Shown here: positions 1-9,447 of the stretch, in pieces | Position numbering within the stretch: position 1 is the stretch's first letter | How the letters are laid out: the number at the start of each line of letters is the position of its first letter | NCBI GenBank assembly: GCA_052180195.1 | Contig: CP197469.1 | Origin: Gottfriedia sp002574545 | GTDB lineage: Bacteria > Bacillota > Bacilli > Bacillales > Bacillaceae_G | Strand: one strand, 5' to 3' | DNA: 64,000 nucleotides | Program-made: the position numbers and the translations under genes | The notes under the pieces: model-generated | Seen by the model: the letters and a program-made list of their open reading frames with translations, nothing else | Told to the model about the DNA's origin: nothing | The model's database searches: none

Positions 1-192
1 ATAAATCCCTTTACCTTTTATTGTATCAATTTGCCATCCTTTAGGCAGGTGAGTGTTAATTGCCTGTAGATCATTTCGGATTGTTTTTTCGGTACAAAGT
101 AACTCGTTAGCTAATTCTTCAGTTTTAAACCACTTATCTTCTTTACTTAAAATATCGATTATTTGTAATTTCCGCTTTGTTGATTTATCCAT
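1..192 (-). CDS. Mga/BglG-type HTH transcriptional regulator, 5' end only
   Basis: Only the first 64 codons lie in the window; the gene continues beyond the left edge. The N-terminus (MDKSTKRKLQIIDILSKED...) followed by an ELANELLCTEKTIRNDLQAI stretch is a winged-helix/HTH of the Mga or PRD-antiterminator type, with the recognition helix around residues 30-50. It is transcribed away from the WxL locus at 447. Regulators of this class often sit beside cell-surface protein loci, so it may control the WxL genes, but that is inference. Whether it has PRD, EIIB or Mga domains cannot be seen here. Confidence 0.7.
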   Translation of the reverse strand, partial: MDKSTKRKLQIIDILSKEDKWFKTEELANELLCTEKTIRNDLQAINTHLPKGWQIDTIKGKGIY

Positions 193-446
193 AAAAAATC
201 TCCATAAATTATGTCTAATTTATTACTATTATTTCTTTTAAACTTCCCTCTTAATGCAGTGAAAGTTTATTTTATCTATTGAAAAACACCTTTTCATGCG
301 ATTTTTAGCTATAAATGTGAATTTTTTTGGATGATAAGTTATTATTTTTACCTAAATCAAAGGTAAAAAACATCATGGGAATCATTTTACTACAGCGATA
401 TAATGACATCGTTGAACAAAAAAATTTTATGAAGGAGTAGAGTGAA

Positions 447-1160
447 ATGAAATTTACTAAAGTCGTGCTTGTTAGTGTAATTGGAATGTCATCATTAGTT
501 GGAGTTGCTCACTCAACTTTTGCGGAGGTATCATCTGTAGGGAATTCAAAGTCTTCTATAACATTTGTTGCTGGAACAGGTCCGGTTGCACCTGTTGATC
601 CTATAAATCCGATTGATCCATTAGAACCATCAGATCCTACAAATCCAACAGATCTGCCAACAGGGAATGCTGGTTCATTAACATTAGATTATGTTTCATC
701 AGTTGACTTCGGTGTAAATGAGATTTCAAATAAAACAGAAGTCTATTCGGCTAAATCTAAAAAGCCATTTATTCAAGTGTCAGATCGCCGTGGTACTGGG
801 GAAGGATGGTCAGTAACTGCTAGAGCAAGTAAATTTACAAATGGAACAGAAGATTCTCTACCTGGTGCAATCATTACATTTAAAAATGGCTCCGTTATTT
901 CATTAAGTACAAGTGGAGCTCCTGTAGCAACAGAGTCAATTGTTTTAAAAACAGACGGAAGCACAGCATCACCTGTTGTTGCCGCATCTGTAGGTAATGG
1001 TTTTGGGACATGGGTAACTCGTTGGCTCGGGCCAAATCCAGAAGTGAATGATGGAGCGTTAAATGATAATGTCACTTTGACGATACCAGCAGGCTCGGCA
1101 ACGATCGGTAATCATGAGGCAACTATCACGTGGACATTAACGGATGCTCCTGGTTTATAG
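447..1160 (+). CDS. WxL-domain cell-surface protein
   Basis: This is a secreted protein of 237 aa. Residues 1-26 are a signal peptide ending near TFA. A Pro/Asp-rich linker follows (PVDPINPIDPLEPSDP, about residues 48-70), then the C-terminal WxL domain. The two diagnostic Trp motifs are present: GEGWSVTA (W121) and ITWTLTDAP (W229) near the C-terminus. WxL domains bind peptidoglycan non-covalently and serve as surface adhesins or complex subunits. The start has an AAGGAG ribosome site at about 432. The next gene (112 bases downstream) encodes the DUF916/DUF3324-type partner usually found with WxL proteins, so both are probably made together. Confidence 0.88.
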   Translation: MKFTKVVLVSVIGMSSLVGVAHSTFAEVSSVGNSKSSITFVAGTGPVAPVDPINPIDPLEPSDPTNPTDLPTGNAGSLTLDYVSSVDFGVNEISNKTEVYSAKSKKPFIQVSDRRGTGEGWSVTARASKFTNGTEDSLPGAIITFKNGSVISLSTSGAPVATESIVLKTDGSTASPVVAASVGNGFGTWVTRWLGPNPEVNDGALNDNVTLTIPAGSATIGNHEATITWTLTDAPGL

Positions 1161-1272
1161 TAGTTATTTTGAAAAATAAGATTTAATGGGATGGTCTTCT
1201 TATTGAACCTTTTTTAACTGTTTGATAGTAAAAATGATATAAAAGTATTCATTCTAAAGGGGGAATATAAAA

Positions 1273-2313
1273 ATGGAACTTAAACGTCAAAAATTATTGC
1301 TAATTTTATCTGCTATTTTGTTAACTTTATCGTTCATCCCTCTATCTGTAAGGGCAGAGAATACTATCGATTTTTCCGTAAAAGCAATCATTCCAACAAA
1401 TCAAATTGATCATATGAAATCTTATTTTGATTTAAAAATGTCTCCAGGACAAAAACAGGATTTTAAAATTGAGGTCTTTAATAATAGTAAAAAAGAAGAA
1501 ACAATCGAAGCGAATATTACTTTTGCAACGACCAATAATAATGGATTAATCGATTACTCTGAATCGAATAGTAAAAATGCAGATAAATCACTAAAGTACC
1601 CCTTAACTAACTTAGTATCAGAACCTCAAAAAGAAGTTGTTATTCCAGCAGGTAAATCAAAAGTAGTATCTTTTTCAATTACAATGCCAAAAGATGAATA
1701 TAATGGAGTTATTTTAGGTGCAGCTCACTTTAAGAAAAAGATTGATGAAACAAAAAAAAGTTCTGAAAACGAGAGCATTAATATAAAAAATGAGTATGCT
1801 TATGTGGTTGGAATCAAATTATCGGAAAACAGTAATGAAGTCGAGCCGAATTTACATTTACTTGACATAAAACCTACATTAGTAAATTATCGTACAACAA
1901 TTGCAGCGACAATCCAAAATAGCGAATCTTCTATTGTGAAGGATATGAGTATAGATGCGCAAATCTTTAAAAAAGGTTCCAATAAAGTTTTATATAGTTC
2001 GAAAAAAACTGAGATGAGTATGGCACCTAATTCAAATTTTGATTACGCAATCGATTTAAATAACCAACCTATTGAATCCGGAACTTACCGATTAAAGATG
2101 AAAGCAATCATCGGAACCCAAATATGGGAATGGGATGAGCTATTTACGATTGGCAAAGAAGAAACTGATTTAAATAATAAAGCAGTTGAAATAAAAAATA
2201 ATTATTTCTGGTATTATATCGGAGGAGGATTAATCCTTTTAATTGGGATCATTTGTTTAATTGTTTTCTTAAGAAGAAAGAAGGAAAAAGAACAATCGAA
2301 TAATAATGAATGA
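1273..2313 (+). CDS. WxL-associated membrane-anchored protein (DUF916/DUF3324 type)
   Basis: This 346-aa protein has a signal peptide (cleavage near VRAEN, residue 28), two extracellular beta-rich domains (roughly 30-170 and 175-290), one C-terminal transmembrane helix (about 312-333) and a short Lys/Arg-rich cytosolic tail. Its order and length match the peptidoglycan-binding/host-binding proteins that accompany WxL proteins. Motifs such as MSPGQKQDFKIEVFN and the ILGAAHF segment fit the DUF916 domain. A GGGGGA ribosome site precedes the ATG. It probably tethers or displays the WxL protein at 447. Larger WxL loci have several copies; this is a minimal two-gene version. Confidence 0.85.
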   Translation: MELKRQKLLLILSAILLTLSFIPLSVRAENTIDFSVKAIIPTNQIDHMKSYFDLKMSPGQKQDFKIEVFNNSKKEETIEANITFATTNNNGLIDYSESNSKNADKSLKYPLTNLVSEPQKEVVIPAGKSKVVSFSITMPKDEYNGVILGAAHFKKKIDETKKSSENESINIKNEYAYVVGIKLSENSNEVEPNLHLLDIKPTLVNYRTTIAATIQNSESSIVKDMSIDAQIFKKGSNKVLYSSKKTEMSMAPNSNFDYAIDLNNQPIESGTYRLKMKAIIGTQIWEWDELFTIGKEETDLNNKAVEIKNNYFWYYIGGGLILLIGIICLIVFLRRKKEKEQSNNNE

Positions 2314-2387
2314 TTTTATATAGAGTAAATTGTATTAATCCGTTAGTTCACAAATGTATCTTAAAACAAATGCTATTTTGATAAAAT

Positions 2388-2425
2388 AAAAAGGCTCATT
2401 TCGATATTGAAATGTAGCCTTTTTT
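2388..2425. terminator. Bidirectional intrinsic terminator
   Basis: A stem AAAAAGGCTCATTTC / GAAATGTAGCCTTTTT lies between two convergent genes, the DUF916-type gene (+) and the LysR gene (-), with A-runs and T-runs on both sides. Confidence 0.75.
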
Positions 2426-2426
2426 A

Positions 2427-3329
2427 TTAAGATGATATGATTTCATTTCTCATGAAATTGATAAATTGTTTTTCAACTTTTGATAAAATTTTCTTTTTTG
2501 AGGTGATTACCCCAAGCTCTGAGTTCACAGAATCATAATCTACGAGATCGATTTCAACTAGTTCACCATTCGATAAATATGGATGATTTTTTAATGAAAA
2601 ATTTGGTCCCCATGTTATAGCACTGCCATTTAAAATTGCTCGTAATAACTCTTCAAGATGGTTGGATGAAAATAAAATATTTAATTTTCCTATATCTTGT
2701 TGGAAGTTATTTGTAAACCATCTTATGTAATCACCGTTATAAAGAACGAATTTTTGCTGAAGTATTTCTTCTGGAGTTATTTTTTTCGAAATGGCAAAAG
2801 GGGAATCTTTTTTTGCATATACTTTCATCTTTCCATCTATTAATCCTTCGTAATGAAATTCTTCTAATTCTTTCTTAATGCCTTCGTAAAGACAGATGAT
2901 TCCTATATTCGCTTGATTTTTTTTTACAATTTCAATTGTACGCTCTGTTGTGTTTTCTAATATGTCTATATGCAAATTTGAATGTTGGTTTTTAAAATCA
3001 ACTAACGGAGGTAATAAGTAATTAATAAAAGCGGGTACCATTGAAACTTTAAGTTCACTGAGTTGGGAATCTTTATTTTTCTGAGCTATTTCTTTTAATT
3101 CTGCGTATTTTAAGAGTACTTCTTTTGATTTTTCCACGATTTGTACTCCATCTACTGTTAATCTTGCGCCTAATCTAGATCGATTGAAGATTTTTATTCC
3201 TAGCTCTTCTTCTATTTTTGTAATCGCTTGACTTATACCAGACTGACTTATATGAAGATTTTCTGCAGCGATTGAAATCGACCCCGTGTTAGCGACTTCT
3301 ACTAAAATCTCTAGTTTTTCTATATGCAT
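2427..3329 (-). CDS. LysR-family transcriptional regulator
   Basis: This is a 300-aa LTTR with an N-terminal winged HTH (MHIEKLEILVEVANTGSISI..., residues 1-60) and a periplasmic-binding-like effector domain (about 88-295). I chose the ATG at 3329, eight bases after an AAAGGTGG site, rather than an upstream GTG at 3341. The same N-terminus is seen in the second LysR gene at 14328, with about half of the HTH residues identical, so the two are paralogues. It is divergent from the HTH-TPR regulator at 3650. With its sister it brackets the first two protease genes, so these are candidate targets; the inducer is unknown. Confidence 0.88.
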   Translation of the reverse strand: MHIEKLEILVEVANTGSISIAAENLHISQSGISQAITKIEEELGIKIFNRSRLGARLTVDGVQIVEKSKEVLLKYAELKEIAQKNKDSQLSELKVSMVPAFINYLLPPLVDFKNQHSNLHIDILENTTERTIEIVKKNQANIGIICLYEGIKKELEEFHYEGLIDGKMKVYAKKDSPFAISKKITPEEILQQKFVLYNGDYIRWFTNNFQQDIGKLNILFSSNHLEELLRAILNGSAITWGPNFSLKNHPYLSNGELVEIDLVDYDSVNSELGVITSKKKILSKVEKQFINFMRNEIISS

Positions 3330-3649
3330 TACATTGACCACCTTTAGCTTTCATACATGAACTAAAACTTTACTAAGATAGAATTTTATTTCAGTTTTTA
3401 TATTACAAATCGTGAAGTTATATTTAAAAAATGTAAATTTACTTAATCATTTTGCAAATATAGAATTGTGTTTAACTAATAGTATTATTCTATTTTTTCG
3501 CTTGAATCATATGTAATTGAAAAATAATACGTTCTAATGTTGAATCAAAACATTCGATTTATCAAGTGCTTTCTTATATTTATAAAAATTTACAATAAAT
3601 GATACTTTTTGTTCAATTTTATCGTTGCCTATTATAGAGGAGGCTAAAT
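3330..3649. other. Divergent intergenic region
   Basis: This 320-base AT-rich spacer lies between the LysR gene (-) and the HTH-TPR gene (+). It must hold both promoters. I see no open frame and no strong hairpin in it. Confidence 0.5.
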
Positions 3650-4906
3650 ATGTTAGTTGGGGAAATCATCAAATATTATCGAGAGAAAAAAGGAATTAGC
3701 CAGTCTAACTTAGGTAAAGGCATTTGTGGTAAAGCGTATATTAGTCGATTTGAAAGTGGAAAAGTTACATTATCTCCTGAAATTATAGACAAATTAGCTA
3801 AAAAACTAGAAATTGATATTAACAAAGAAATCGAATCTTTTTGTCTAATTGAAAACCAATTAAATGATTGGAGTCAAGCAATCATTATGCAAAGATCAGT
3901 ACTGATAGAAGGCATTAAATTAGTATTAGATCAAAATCCGTTTATTATGGCTTCTAAACATGCAGTAAATTATATGCTGTTAACTGGGAGATATTATTTG
4001 TACAAAAATATGGTTAAGGAAGCGAAAAATATAATCGAATATGTAGAAAAGGAGCTTCCAAAATTATCTAATTATGAAAAAAACCTTCTTCTGCACATTA
4101 AAGGAATATATTGTATAAGTACATTTAGAACTACCCAAGGTGAAGAAAGTCAGACTGCTGTAAATCTTTTAAAACAAATTGACATAGTAGATTATAATAA
4201 TGAAGAATATTACTATCATTTAGCTCAAGCGTACCATTATGCAAAAGCAAAAATATCAGCATTTACTTATGCAAAAAAAGCACTTCAATTCTTTAATCGA
4301 ACATATAATTACGTGAGTGCTATGAATGCTCAAATCTTAATGCTAATGCAATTCGATAGCAAAAGTGAAATTGATTTTTTAAATCTAGTAGAAAACTATA
4401 AGGATTTAATTCATAATTGTATGATTTTAGGTGCACAAGAAAGTAAAATAACTATTTTATTTAATCTAGGAGAAGAGTTTTATAAAAGAGGAATTTATGA
4501 CGAGGCTGTCAGATATTATGAACAAGCATTTTTACTAACTGACAAATCGTCTACACAGTATTTAAGACATTTGTATCATTTTACCGAAGCATGCCTAGAT
4601 GGAAAGTTACTAAATAAACAGAGTATTTTAGAAAATATCGAAATAGGTACGAAATTAGCAAAAAAACAATGCCAAATTTATTATAATCTATATAATTTAT
4701 TAGCACTGAAATGTAAAAAAAATCAAAAACAATATTTTGAGTTTTTAGCAGAAGTAGTTGTTCCACAGCTTATAGCAACTAATAATGCTTCGTTTTTTGT
4801 ACAATATGGAAAGATTTTATATAAACACTATGTGGAGAAAAAGGACTATAAAAAAGCCATTGAGGTAGATCAAAGTTTTAAATTGATGAACAAGGTGTTA
4901 AGTTAA
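3650..4906 (+). CDS. XRE-HTH/TPR transcriptional regulator (RRNPP-like)
   Basis: This 418-aa protein has an N-terminal XRE helix-turn-helix (about 6-58, GEIIKYYREKKGISQSNLG and AYISRFESGKV) and a long alpha-helical C-terminus with TPR-like repeats (about 100-410, for example YHYAKAKISAFTYAKKALQFF and GIYDEAVRYYEQAF). This is the architecture of PlcR/NprR/Rgg-type regulators, which bind secreted peptides through their TPR domain. It starts after an AGAGGAGG site. It lies directly upstream of the first subtilase gene, as NprR lies beside the protease gene it controls, so a role in protease expression is plausible. Unlike the homologue at 37771, no propeptide gene follows it. Confidence 0.8.
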   Translation: MLVGEIIKYYREKKGISQSNLGKGICGKAYISRFESGKVTLSPEIIDKLAKKLEIDINKEIESFCLIENQLNDWSQAIIMQRSVLIEGIKLVLDQNPFIMASKHAVNYMLLTGRYYLYKNMVKEAKNIIEYVEKELPKLSNYEKNLLLHIKGIYCISTFRTTQGEESQTAVNLLKQIDIVDYNNEEYYYHLAQAYHYAKAKISAFTYAKKALQFFNRTYNYVSAMNAQILMLMQFDSKSEIDFLNLVENYKDLIHNCMILGAQESKITILFNLGEEFYKRGIYDEAVRYYEQAFLLTDKSSTQYLRHLYHFTEACLDGKLLNKQSILENIEIGTKLAKKQCQIYYNLYNLLALKCKKNQKQYFEFLAEVVVPQLIATNNASFFVQYGKILYKHYVEKKDYKKAIEVDQSFKLMNKVLS

Positions 4907-4948
4907 AAGTCTTTAGATAACGATTATTCGTTGTCTAAAGACTTTTTT
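4905..4948 (+). terminator. Intrinsic terminator of the HTH-TPR gene
   Basis: A long stem AGTCTTTAGA(TA)ACG / CGTTGTCTAAAGACT is followed by TTTTTTT just after the stop codon at 4906. Confidence 0.9.
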
Positions 4949-4983
4949 TATGATCTAGGAAATTGATATTTATTAAAAATAGT

Positions 4984-5023
4984 AAAATCTTGTCCAATGT
5001 TTATAAACATTGGACAAGATTTT
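4984..5023. repeat. 40-bp perfect palindrome (second terminator or operator)
   Basis: The two 20-base arms, AAAATCTTGTCCAATGTTTA and its exact complement, meet with no spacer. The palindrome ends in a T-run and lies 35 bases after the terminator at 4905. It could be a back-up bidirectional terminator or a dyad operator ahead of the protease gene at 5240. Confidence 0.8.
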
Positions 5024-5124
5024 TGTCGAAACTCGTTCGATTTATTCTATAGAACCAGTGTTAAAGGGGCGCTATAACCCAATTGATAAAAGAGTGGAAA
5101 TTCACAATAATGAATTTAAATAAA

Positions 5125-5172
5125 TGACAAATTGTTTGTTTATTTTTTGGGAAATAAACAAATGTTTTGTCA
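5125..5172. promoter_or_regulatory. Imperfect inverted repeat in the leader of subtilase 1
   Basis: Left arm TGACAAAttgTTTGTTTATTT pairs with right arm AAATAAACAAAtgtTTTGTCA around a short TTTGG-type loop, with three central mismatches. No T-run follows, so it does not look like a terminator. It sits 68 bases before the protease start and could be a regulator-binding dyad or a 5' mRNA-stabilising hairpin. Confidence 0.6.
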
Positions 5173-5239
5173 AAGTAAGTTTATTTTTGTACTTCAATGT
5201 AGAAATCTACCTTGTTGTAAATTTTTAGGAGGAAGAAAA

Positions 5240-8200
5240 ATGGGGAAAAAGACAGAGAAGAAGTTTTTAAAAAGCTTTACCGTTTTAGCTTTAACATCGA
5301 GCTTCATATTGGGTTCACTTGGAGAAGTATCGAATACAACAAAAGCAGCAAGCCCCAAAAAGGTTGAAGATATTTTAGCAAAACTAACTTCAGAGCAAAG
5401 AGCAGCACTTGAACAGCTTTCGACTAGTGAACAAACTGGTCTTCAAATTTCTTCAGATATTAATTTAAATTCTACAGATCAAACAAATGTCATTGTCGAG
5501 TTTGCTAATAAGCCAGCAAAAGTTGCTCAAGTTGAAGCAAGCGTAGAAGGTAAATCTTTAACTGAAAAAGAAGCAGCAAAATTAGTCGATCAAGATCATG
5601 AGACATTTGCTGAAGATGTTGGTCAAGTATTAGAAAGTGGCAAAACTAAAAAAGTAGATTATACGATTAATCGCTCATATAAAAATGCCTTCAATGGTGT
5701 TTCAATGAGTCTACCAGCTAACCAAATTAAAAACTTATTAAAATCAAAAGCTGTAAAAACAGTTTGGAGTAACCAAACTTTTTCAATTGATCCTCCTAAG
5801 GAAACCAGTCAGTTAAAAGCAGATGAAGCGAATGTTGGAAACTATACACCTTATGACGCTTTAGATCGATTACATGCAGAAGGCTTGACTGGAAAAGGAA
5901 TTAAAATAGGAATATTAGATACAGGGATTGACTATAACCACCCAGATTTGAAAGATGCATATAAAGGTGGATATGATTTCGTAAACAATGATAATGATCC
6001 AATGGAAACAACATACGAAGATTGGAAAAAGTCCGGCCAAGCAGAAATTCTAAGTGGCAGTGCGTACTATACAGAGCATGGTACACATGTAGCGGGAATT
6101 ATTGGCGGTCGTGGAAAAGCGAATAGTGAATATAAAACTGTTGGAGCGGCTCCCGAATCTGATATTTATTCATATAAGGTACTTGGTCCATATGGTAGCG
6201 GGACGACTGATGCAATTCTTGCCGGAATTGACAGAGCAGTAAAAGACGGCATGAATGTTATTAATATGTCATTAGGTGCAACGTTAAATGACCCACTATA
6301 TGCGACTTCAATTGCAGTAAACAACGCAGTTCTAAGTGGAGTAACGACAGTTGTTGCAGCAGGTAATAGTGGGGATCAAATGTATACAGTTGGTTCACCT
6401 GGTACAGCAGCTTTAGCTTTAACAGTTGGTGCATCATCTATTGCACTTGATATCTATCAATATGCAGGAGTTCAAGATGGTAAAAACTATTCTTTAAGAC
6501 AATTAGCAAGAAATTATAAAGATGATTTAACAACATTAAAGGGCAAAACGTATCAGCTTGTTGATGTTGGTCTAGCCAATCCAGCAGACTTTAACGGAAA
6601 AGACTTAAACGGAAAGATTGCATTCATTAAACGTGGTTCAATTGCATTAATTGATAAAATAAAAAATGCAAAAGCAGCTGGTGCAGCTGGCGTTTTAATG
6701 TATAACGATGAAACGAATAAAGAAGAAGGTGCGATACAATCATTCCTTGGTGAATCAGTCGATGCGATTCCTGCATTCTCTGTTTCAAATGGCGATGGTA
6801 ATACAATTTTAGCTGCAATTAAAGCTGGTAAAACAGATTTCAGCTTTGGCGATTTTACAAAACTTAAGACAGCTTCAGACGAATTAGCACAATTTAGTTC
6901 AAGAGGACCATCTCGAGTAAATTACGATATTAAACCTGAAGTAACTGCACCTGGCGTCTCAATTCTTTCAACAGTACCATTCTATGTAAACGATAAAAAC
7001 GTTGATGGATCAAAACCAGAAGATTATAAATATGCATATGAAAGATTGTCTGGAACTTCAATGGCAACACCTTATGTAGCTGGTGTGTCTGCTTTATTAC
7101 TTCAATCAAATAAAGATTTAAAACCAGAAGATATTAAATCAATTCTAATGAATACAGCAGACCCACTTTCAAAAGCATATAGTGTATTTGAAGCAGGAAG
7201 TGGCCGAGTAGATGCTTTTGAAGCCATTCACTCAAATGTAGAATTAGAGGTAGTAGACAAGACACCTACGATTATTAATGGACAGCAAAAATCAATTCAA
7301 GAATTAACTGGTGGAATGAGCTTTGGTTCATTTGGATTTGATGATCAAGATATCGCTGATTCACGTACAGTTACATTAAAGAACCGTAGTGAGAAAGCAA
7401 AAACATTTAGTGTAGATGTGAAATTCCAAACTGGATTAAGAGGTTCTTTAGATGCAGCTAAAAATAATGTAACGCTAACAGGACCTACATCTGTAAAATT
7501 AAATGGAATTGGCCAAAAATCAATCAAATTTAAATTAAACATTCCAAAAACAGCAAATAAAGGAACATATGAAGGGTATATCACTTTCACGAACACTAAA
7601 GATGCAACTGAAACATATCAAATTCCATTTGGTGGACGTGTAATAAATGAAGGCATTGATTCAGTTGACGCCTTACCAATGTTTTCAACTGATACAGCAT
7701 GGCCGGAAAATGCATGGCCTTTTGAATCATTTACATTTTCATTAAAATCACATATGAAAACATTGGATGTTATTTTACAAAATGCGATTACAGGTGAAGA
7801 CTTAGGATTATTAGGATCATTAAGTCCAATATTATTGAATGAAAACCAAACTTATTATGTTACAAAAGGATTTACAGGAACATATTATCCATTTACTGGT
7901 GACTCTAAGAATCCGATTAGTTATCAACCAGAATTTGCACAACCAGGACGATATAAAATAAAGATGGTTGGATCAAATGAACATGGTAAAACATTTACAA
8001 AATCTTCTGAGTTCATTTATGACCAAGGTGCACCAACGATGACTTCTAGCTTTGATTCATTAGATCAAAAAGTAATTGAAACGAATGACAGTCAATTTGA
8101 TTCAAATGGACAATTTTTATATGACTTTAACATTAACTTAAATGATTCTGAAACAGAAGAAGCAAGTAAGCTAGGTCTTCCAGTCGATCAATCAAACAAT

Positions 8201-9406
8201 TCAGTTGTTACATTTTTTAATAGTTCATGGCCAAAAGCACCAATTTATACAGATAAAAATGGAAATTACTCTGATAAACTTGTCGTTAGAAAACAAGCGG
8301 CACCTTTACAAGTACAGTTTTATGGAATGGATTATGCAAGAAACACTATAGGAAATGCATTTAATATGTTAAGAGTTGTTTTTGTGGATCACAATTTACC
8401 TTATTACTATTTAAAGGCAAATAAACAAATCGTATCAAATGGAGACACAGTCAATTATAGTGTTCGTTCAAATAATGTTAAAAACTTAAAAACATCTAAA
8501 ATTACAATACCAGTTGATCCAAACCTTGCTTCAATTGAGAATGTAGTAGTGAATGATGCAGTTAAGCAGTATGGTGATGCGCAAGTTTCTGTAGCGGCTG
8601 TTCAAACAGATCCGTCTAATACGAACTATACAATTACATTTACTTATTTAGGTGACAAAACATTACCAGAAGACTTACAATTATTTAATTTCGACCTTAA
8701 AACGGCTAAAAAGTTTACAGATGGACTTTATGGAGGATCTGCATTTAATTGGTTTACAATGACAGCTTCAACAATTGATCAATCAAATGTAGAGACTAAT
8801 AATGTCTACTCATACATGGAAAGTATCAAATATAAACCAACGTATTCAAGATTAGAAGGGACAGTACAAGTAGAAGGGGCAATGGATTCCTCAGGTCAAC
8901 CTATTTACGCAATGGATCTAAGTAAAGTTGGAGCAAATGTAACCGTTACTTCTTATGACGGCAAAACAACTGCTACTCCGTCAAGTTTAAACAAGAGTGG
9001 TCAGTATATCATTGAAGGTCTAAAAGCCGACGTAACTCCTTATACATTAACTGTTGATGTACCAGGTCATTTCACTATGAACAAACAAGTTGTATTATCC
9101 AATAATGTACGTGGTGAAGTAGTAGGAAAAAGAATTGCCTTTAATTTACCAATCGCAGCAGCAGGAGATGTAAACAAAGATAATGTGATCGATATTCTAG
9201 ATGCATTAGCAGTACAAACATATTGGGGTACTAATAAAGCAACTGCAGACTTTAACTTTGATAAAGTAGTTGATAAAAAGGATATGGATTATATTGTTGA
9301 AAACTTTGGACTAAAAAATCCGACTGTATCAAGTGCGCCAAAAGCAAAAACTGCATATAAAGGCGTTACATTAGATGATGTATTAACTCAATTAGGATTA
9401 CAATAA
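5240..9406 (+). CDS. Secreted Vpr-like S8 subtilase with cohesin-like and dockerin modules (1)
   Basis: This 1388-aa extracellular serine protease starts at the ATG preceded by AGGAGG (5227-5232); an in-frame ATG at 5132 has no such site. The order of parts is signal peptide (1-about 33), I9-type propeptide (about 75-185), S8 catalytic domain with D227 (LDTGIDYNHPD), H280 (HGTHVAG) and S607 (GTSMATP), and a PA insert (about 410-530). Then come Fn3-like modules, a cohesin-like beta-sandwich from about 1068 (GDTVNYSVRSNNVKNL), a carboxypeptidase-regulatory-like module (about 1195-1290) and a type I dockerin (about 1309-1362, DVNKDNVIDILD and DFNFDKVVDKKD). A conserved YKGVTLDDVLTQLGLQ tail ends it. 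The catalytic part resembles Bacillus Vpr. It is the first of three paralogues. Confidence 0.92.
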   Translation: MGKKTEKKFLKSFTVLALTSSFILGSLGEVSNTTKAASPKKVEDILAKLTSEQRAALEQLSTSEQTGLQISSDINLNSTDQTNVIVEFANKPAKVAQVEASVEGKSLTEKEAAKLVDQDHETFAEDVGQVLESGKTKKVDYTINRSYKNAFNGVSMSLPANQIKNLLKSKAVKTVWSNQTFSIDPPKETSQLKADEANVGNYTPYDALDRLHAEGLTGKGIKIGILDTGIDYNHPDLKDAYKGGYDFVNNDNDPMETTYEDWKKSGQAEILSGSAYYTEHGTHVAGIIGGRGKANSEYKTVGAAPESDIYSYKVLGPYGSGTTDAILAGIDRAVKDGMNVINMSLGATLNDPLYATSIAVNNAVLSGVTTVVAAGNSGDQMYTVGSPGTAALALTVGASSIALDIYQYAGVQDGKNYSLRQLARNYKDDLTTLKGKTYQLVDVGLANPADFNGKDLNGKIAFIKRGSIALIDKIKNAKAAGAAGVLMYNDETNKEEGAIQSFLGESVDAIPAFSVSNGDGNTILAAIKAGKTDFSFGDFTKLKTASDELAQFSSRGPSRVNYDIKPEVTAPGVSILSTVPFYVNDKNVDGSKPEDYKYAYERLSGTSMATPYVAGVSALLLQSNKDLKPEDIKSILMNTADPLSKAYSVFEAGSGRVDAFEAIHSNVELEVVDKTPTIINGQQKSIQELTGGMSFGSFGFDDQDIADSRTVTLKNRSEKAKTFSVDVKFQTGLRGSLDAAKNNVTLTGPTSVKLNGIGQKSIKFKLNIPKTANKGTYEGYITFTNTKDATETYQIPFGGRVINEGIDSVDALPMFSTDTAWPENAWPFESFTFSLKSHMKTLDVILQNAITGEDLGLLGSLSPILLNENQTYYVTKGFTGTYYPFTGDSKNPISYQPEFAQPGRYKIKMVGSNEHGKTFTKSSEFIYDQGAPTMTSSFDSLDQKVIETNDSQFDSNGQFLYDFNINLNDSETEEASKLGLPVDQSNNSVVTFFNSSWPKAPIYTDKNGNYSDKLVVRKQAAPLQVQFYGMDYARNTIGNAFNMLRVVFVDHNLPYYYLKANKQIVSNGDTVNYSVRSNNVKNLKTSKITIPVDPNLASIENVVVNDAVKQYGDAQVSVAAVQTDPSNTNYTITFTYLGDKTLPEDLQLFNFDLKTAKKFTDGLYGGSAFNWFTMTASTIDQSNVETNNVYSYMESIKYKPTYSRLEGTVQVEGAMDSSGQPIYAMDLSKVGANVTVTSYDGKTTATPSSLNKSGQYIIEGLKADVTPYTLTVDVPGHFTMNKQVVLSNNVRGEVVGKRIAFNLPIAAAGDVNKDNVIDILDALAVQTYWGTNKATADFNFDKVVDKKDMDYIVENFGLKNPTVSSAPKAKTAYKGVTLDDVLTQLGLQ

Positions 9407-9412
9407 TCATAG

Positions 9413-9447
9413 AAAAAGAGAAGTCGTTTATCGACTTCTCTTTTTCT
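9413..9447 (+). terminator. Intrinsic terminator of subtilase 1
   Basis: The stem AAAGAGAAGTCG / CGACTTCTCTTT has a small TTTAT loop and a T-rich tail. It starts just after the stop codon. Confidence 0.92.

Noticed and set aside
5132..5239. Longer N-terminus for subtilase 1
   Set aside because: The upstream ATG has no ribosome site, lies inside the inverted repeat and would put 36 extra residues before a normal signal peptide.
5901..6086. Minus-strand open frames inside the protease, amino-acid and dehydrogenase genes
   Set aside because: These and similar antisense frames have no ribosome sites, unlikely composition and lie over conserved plus-strand genes.
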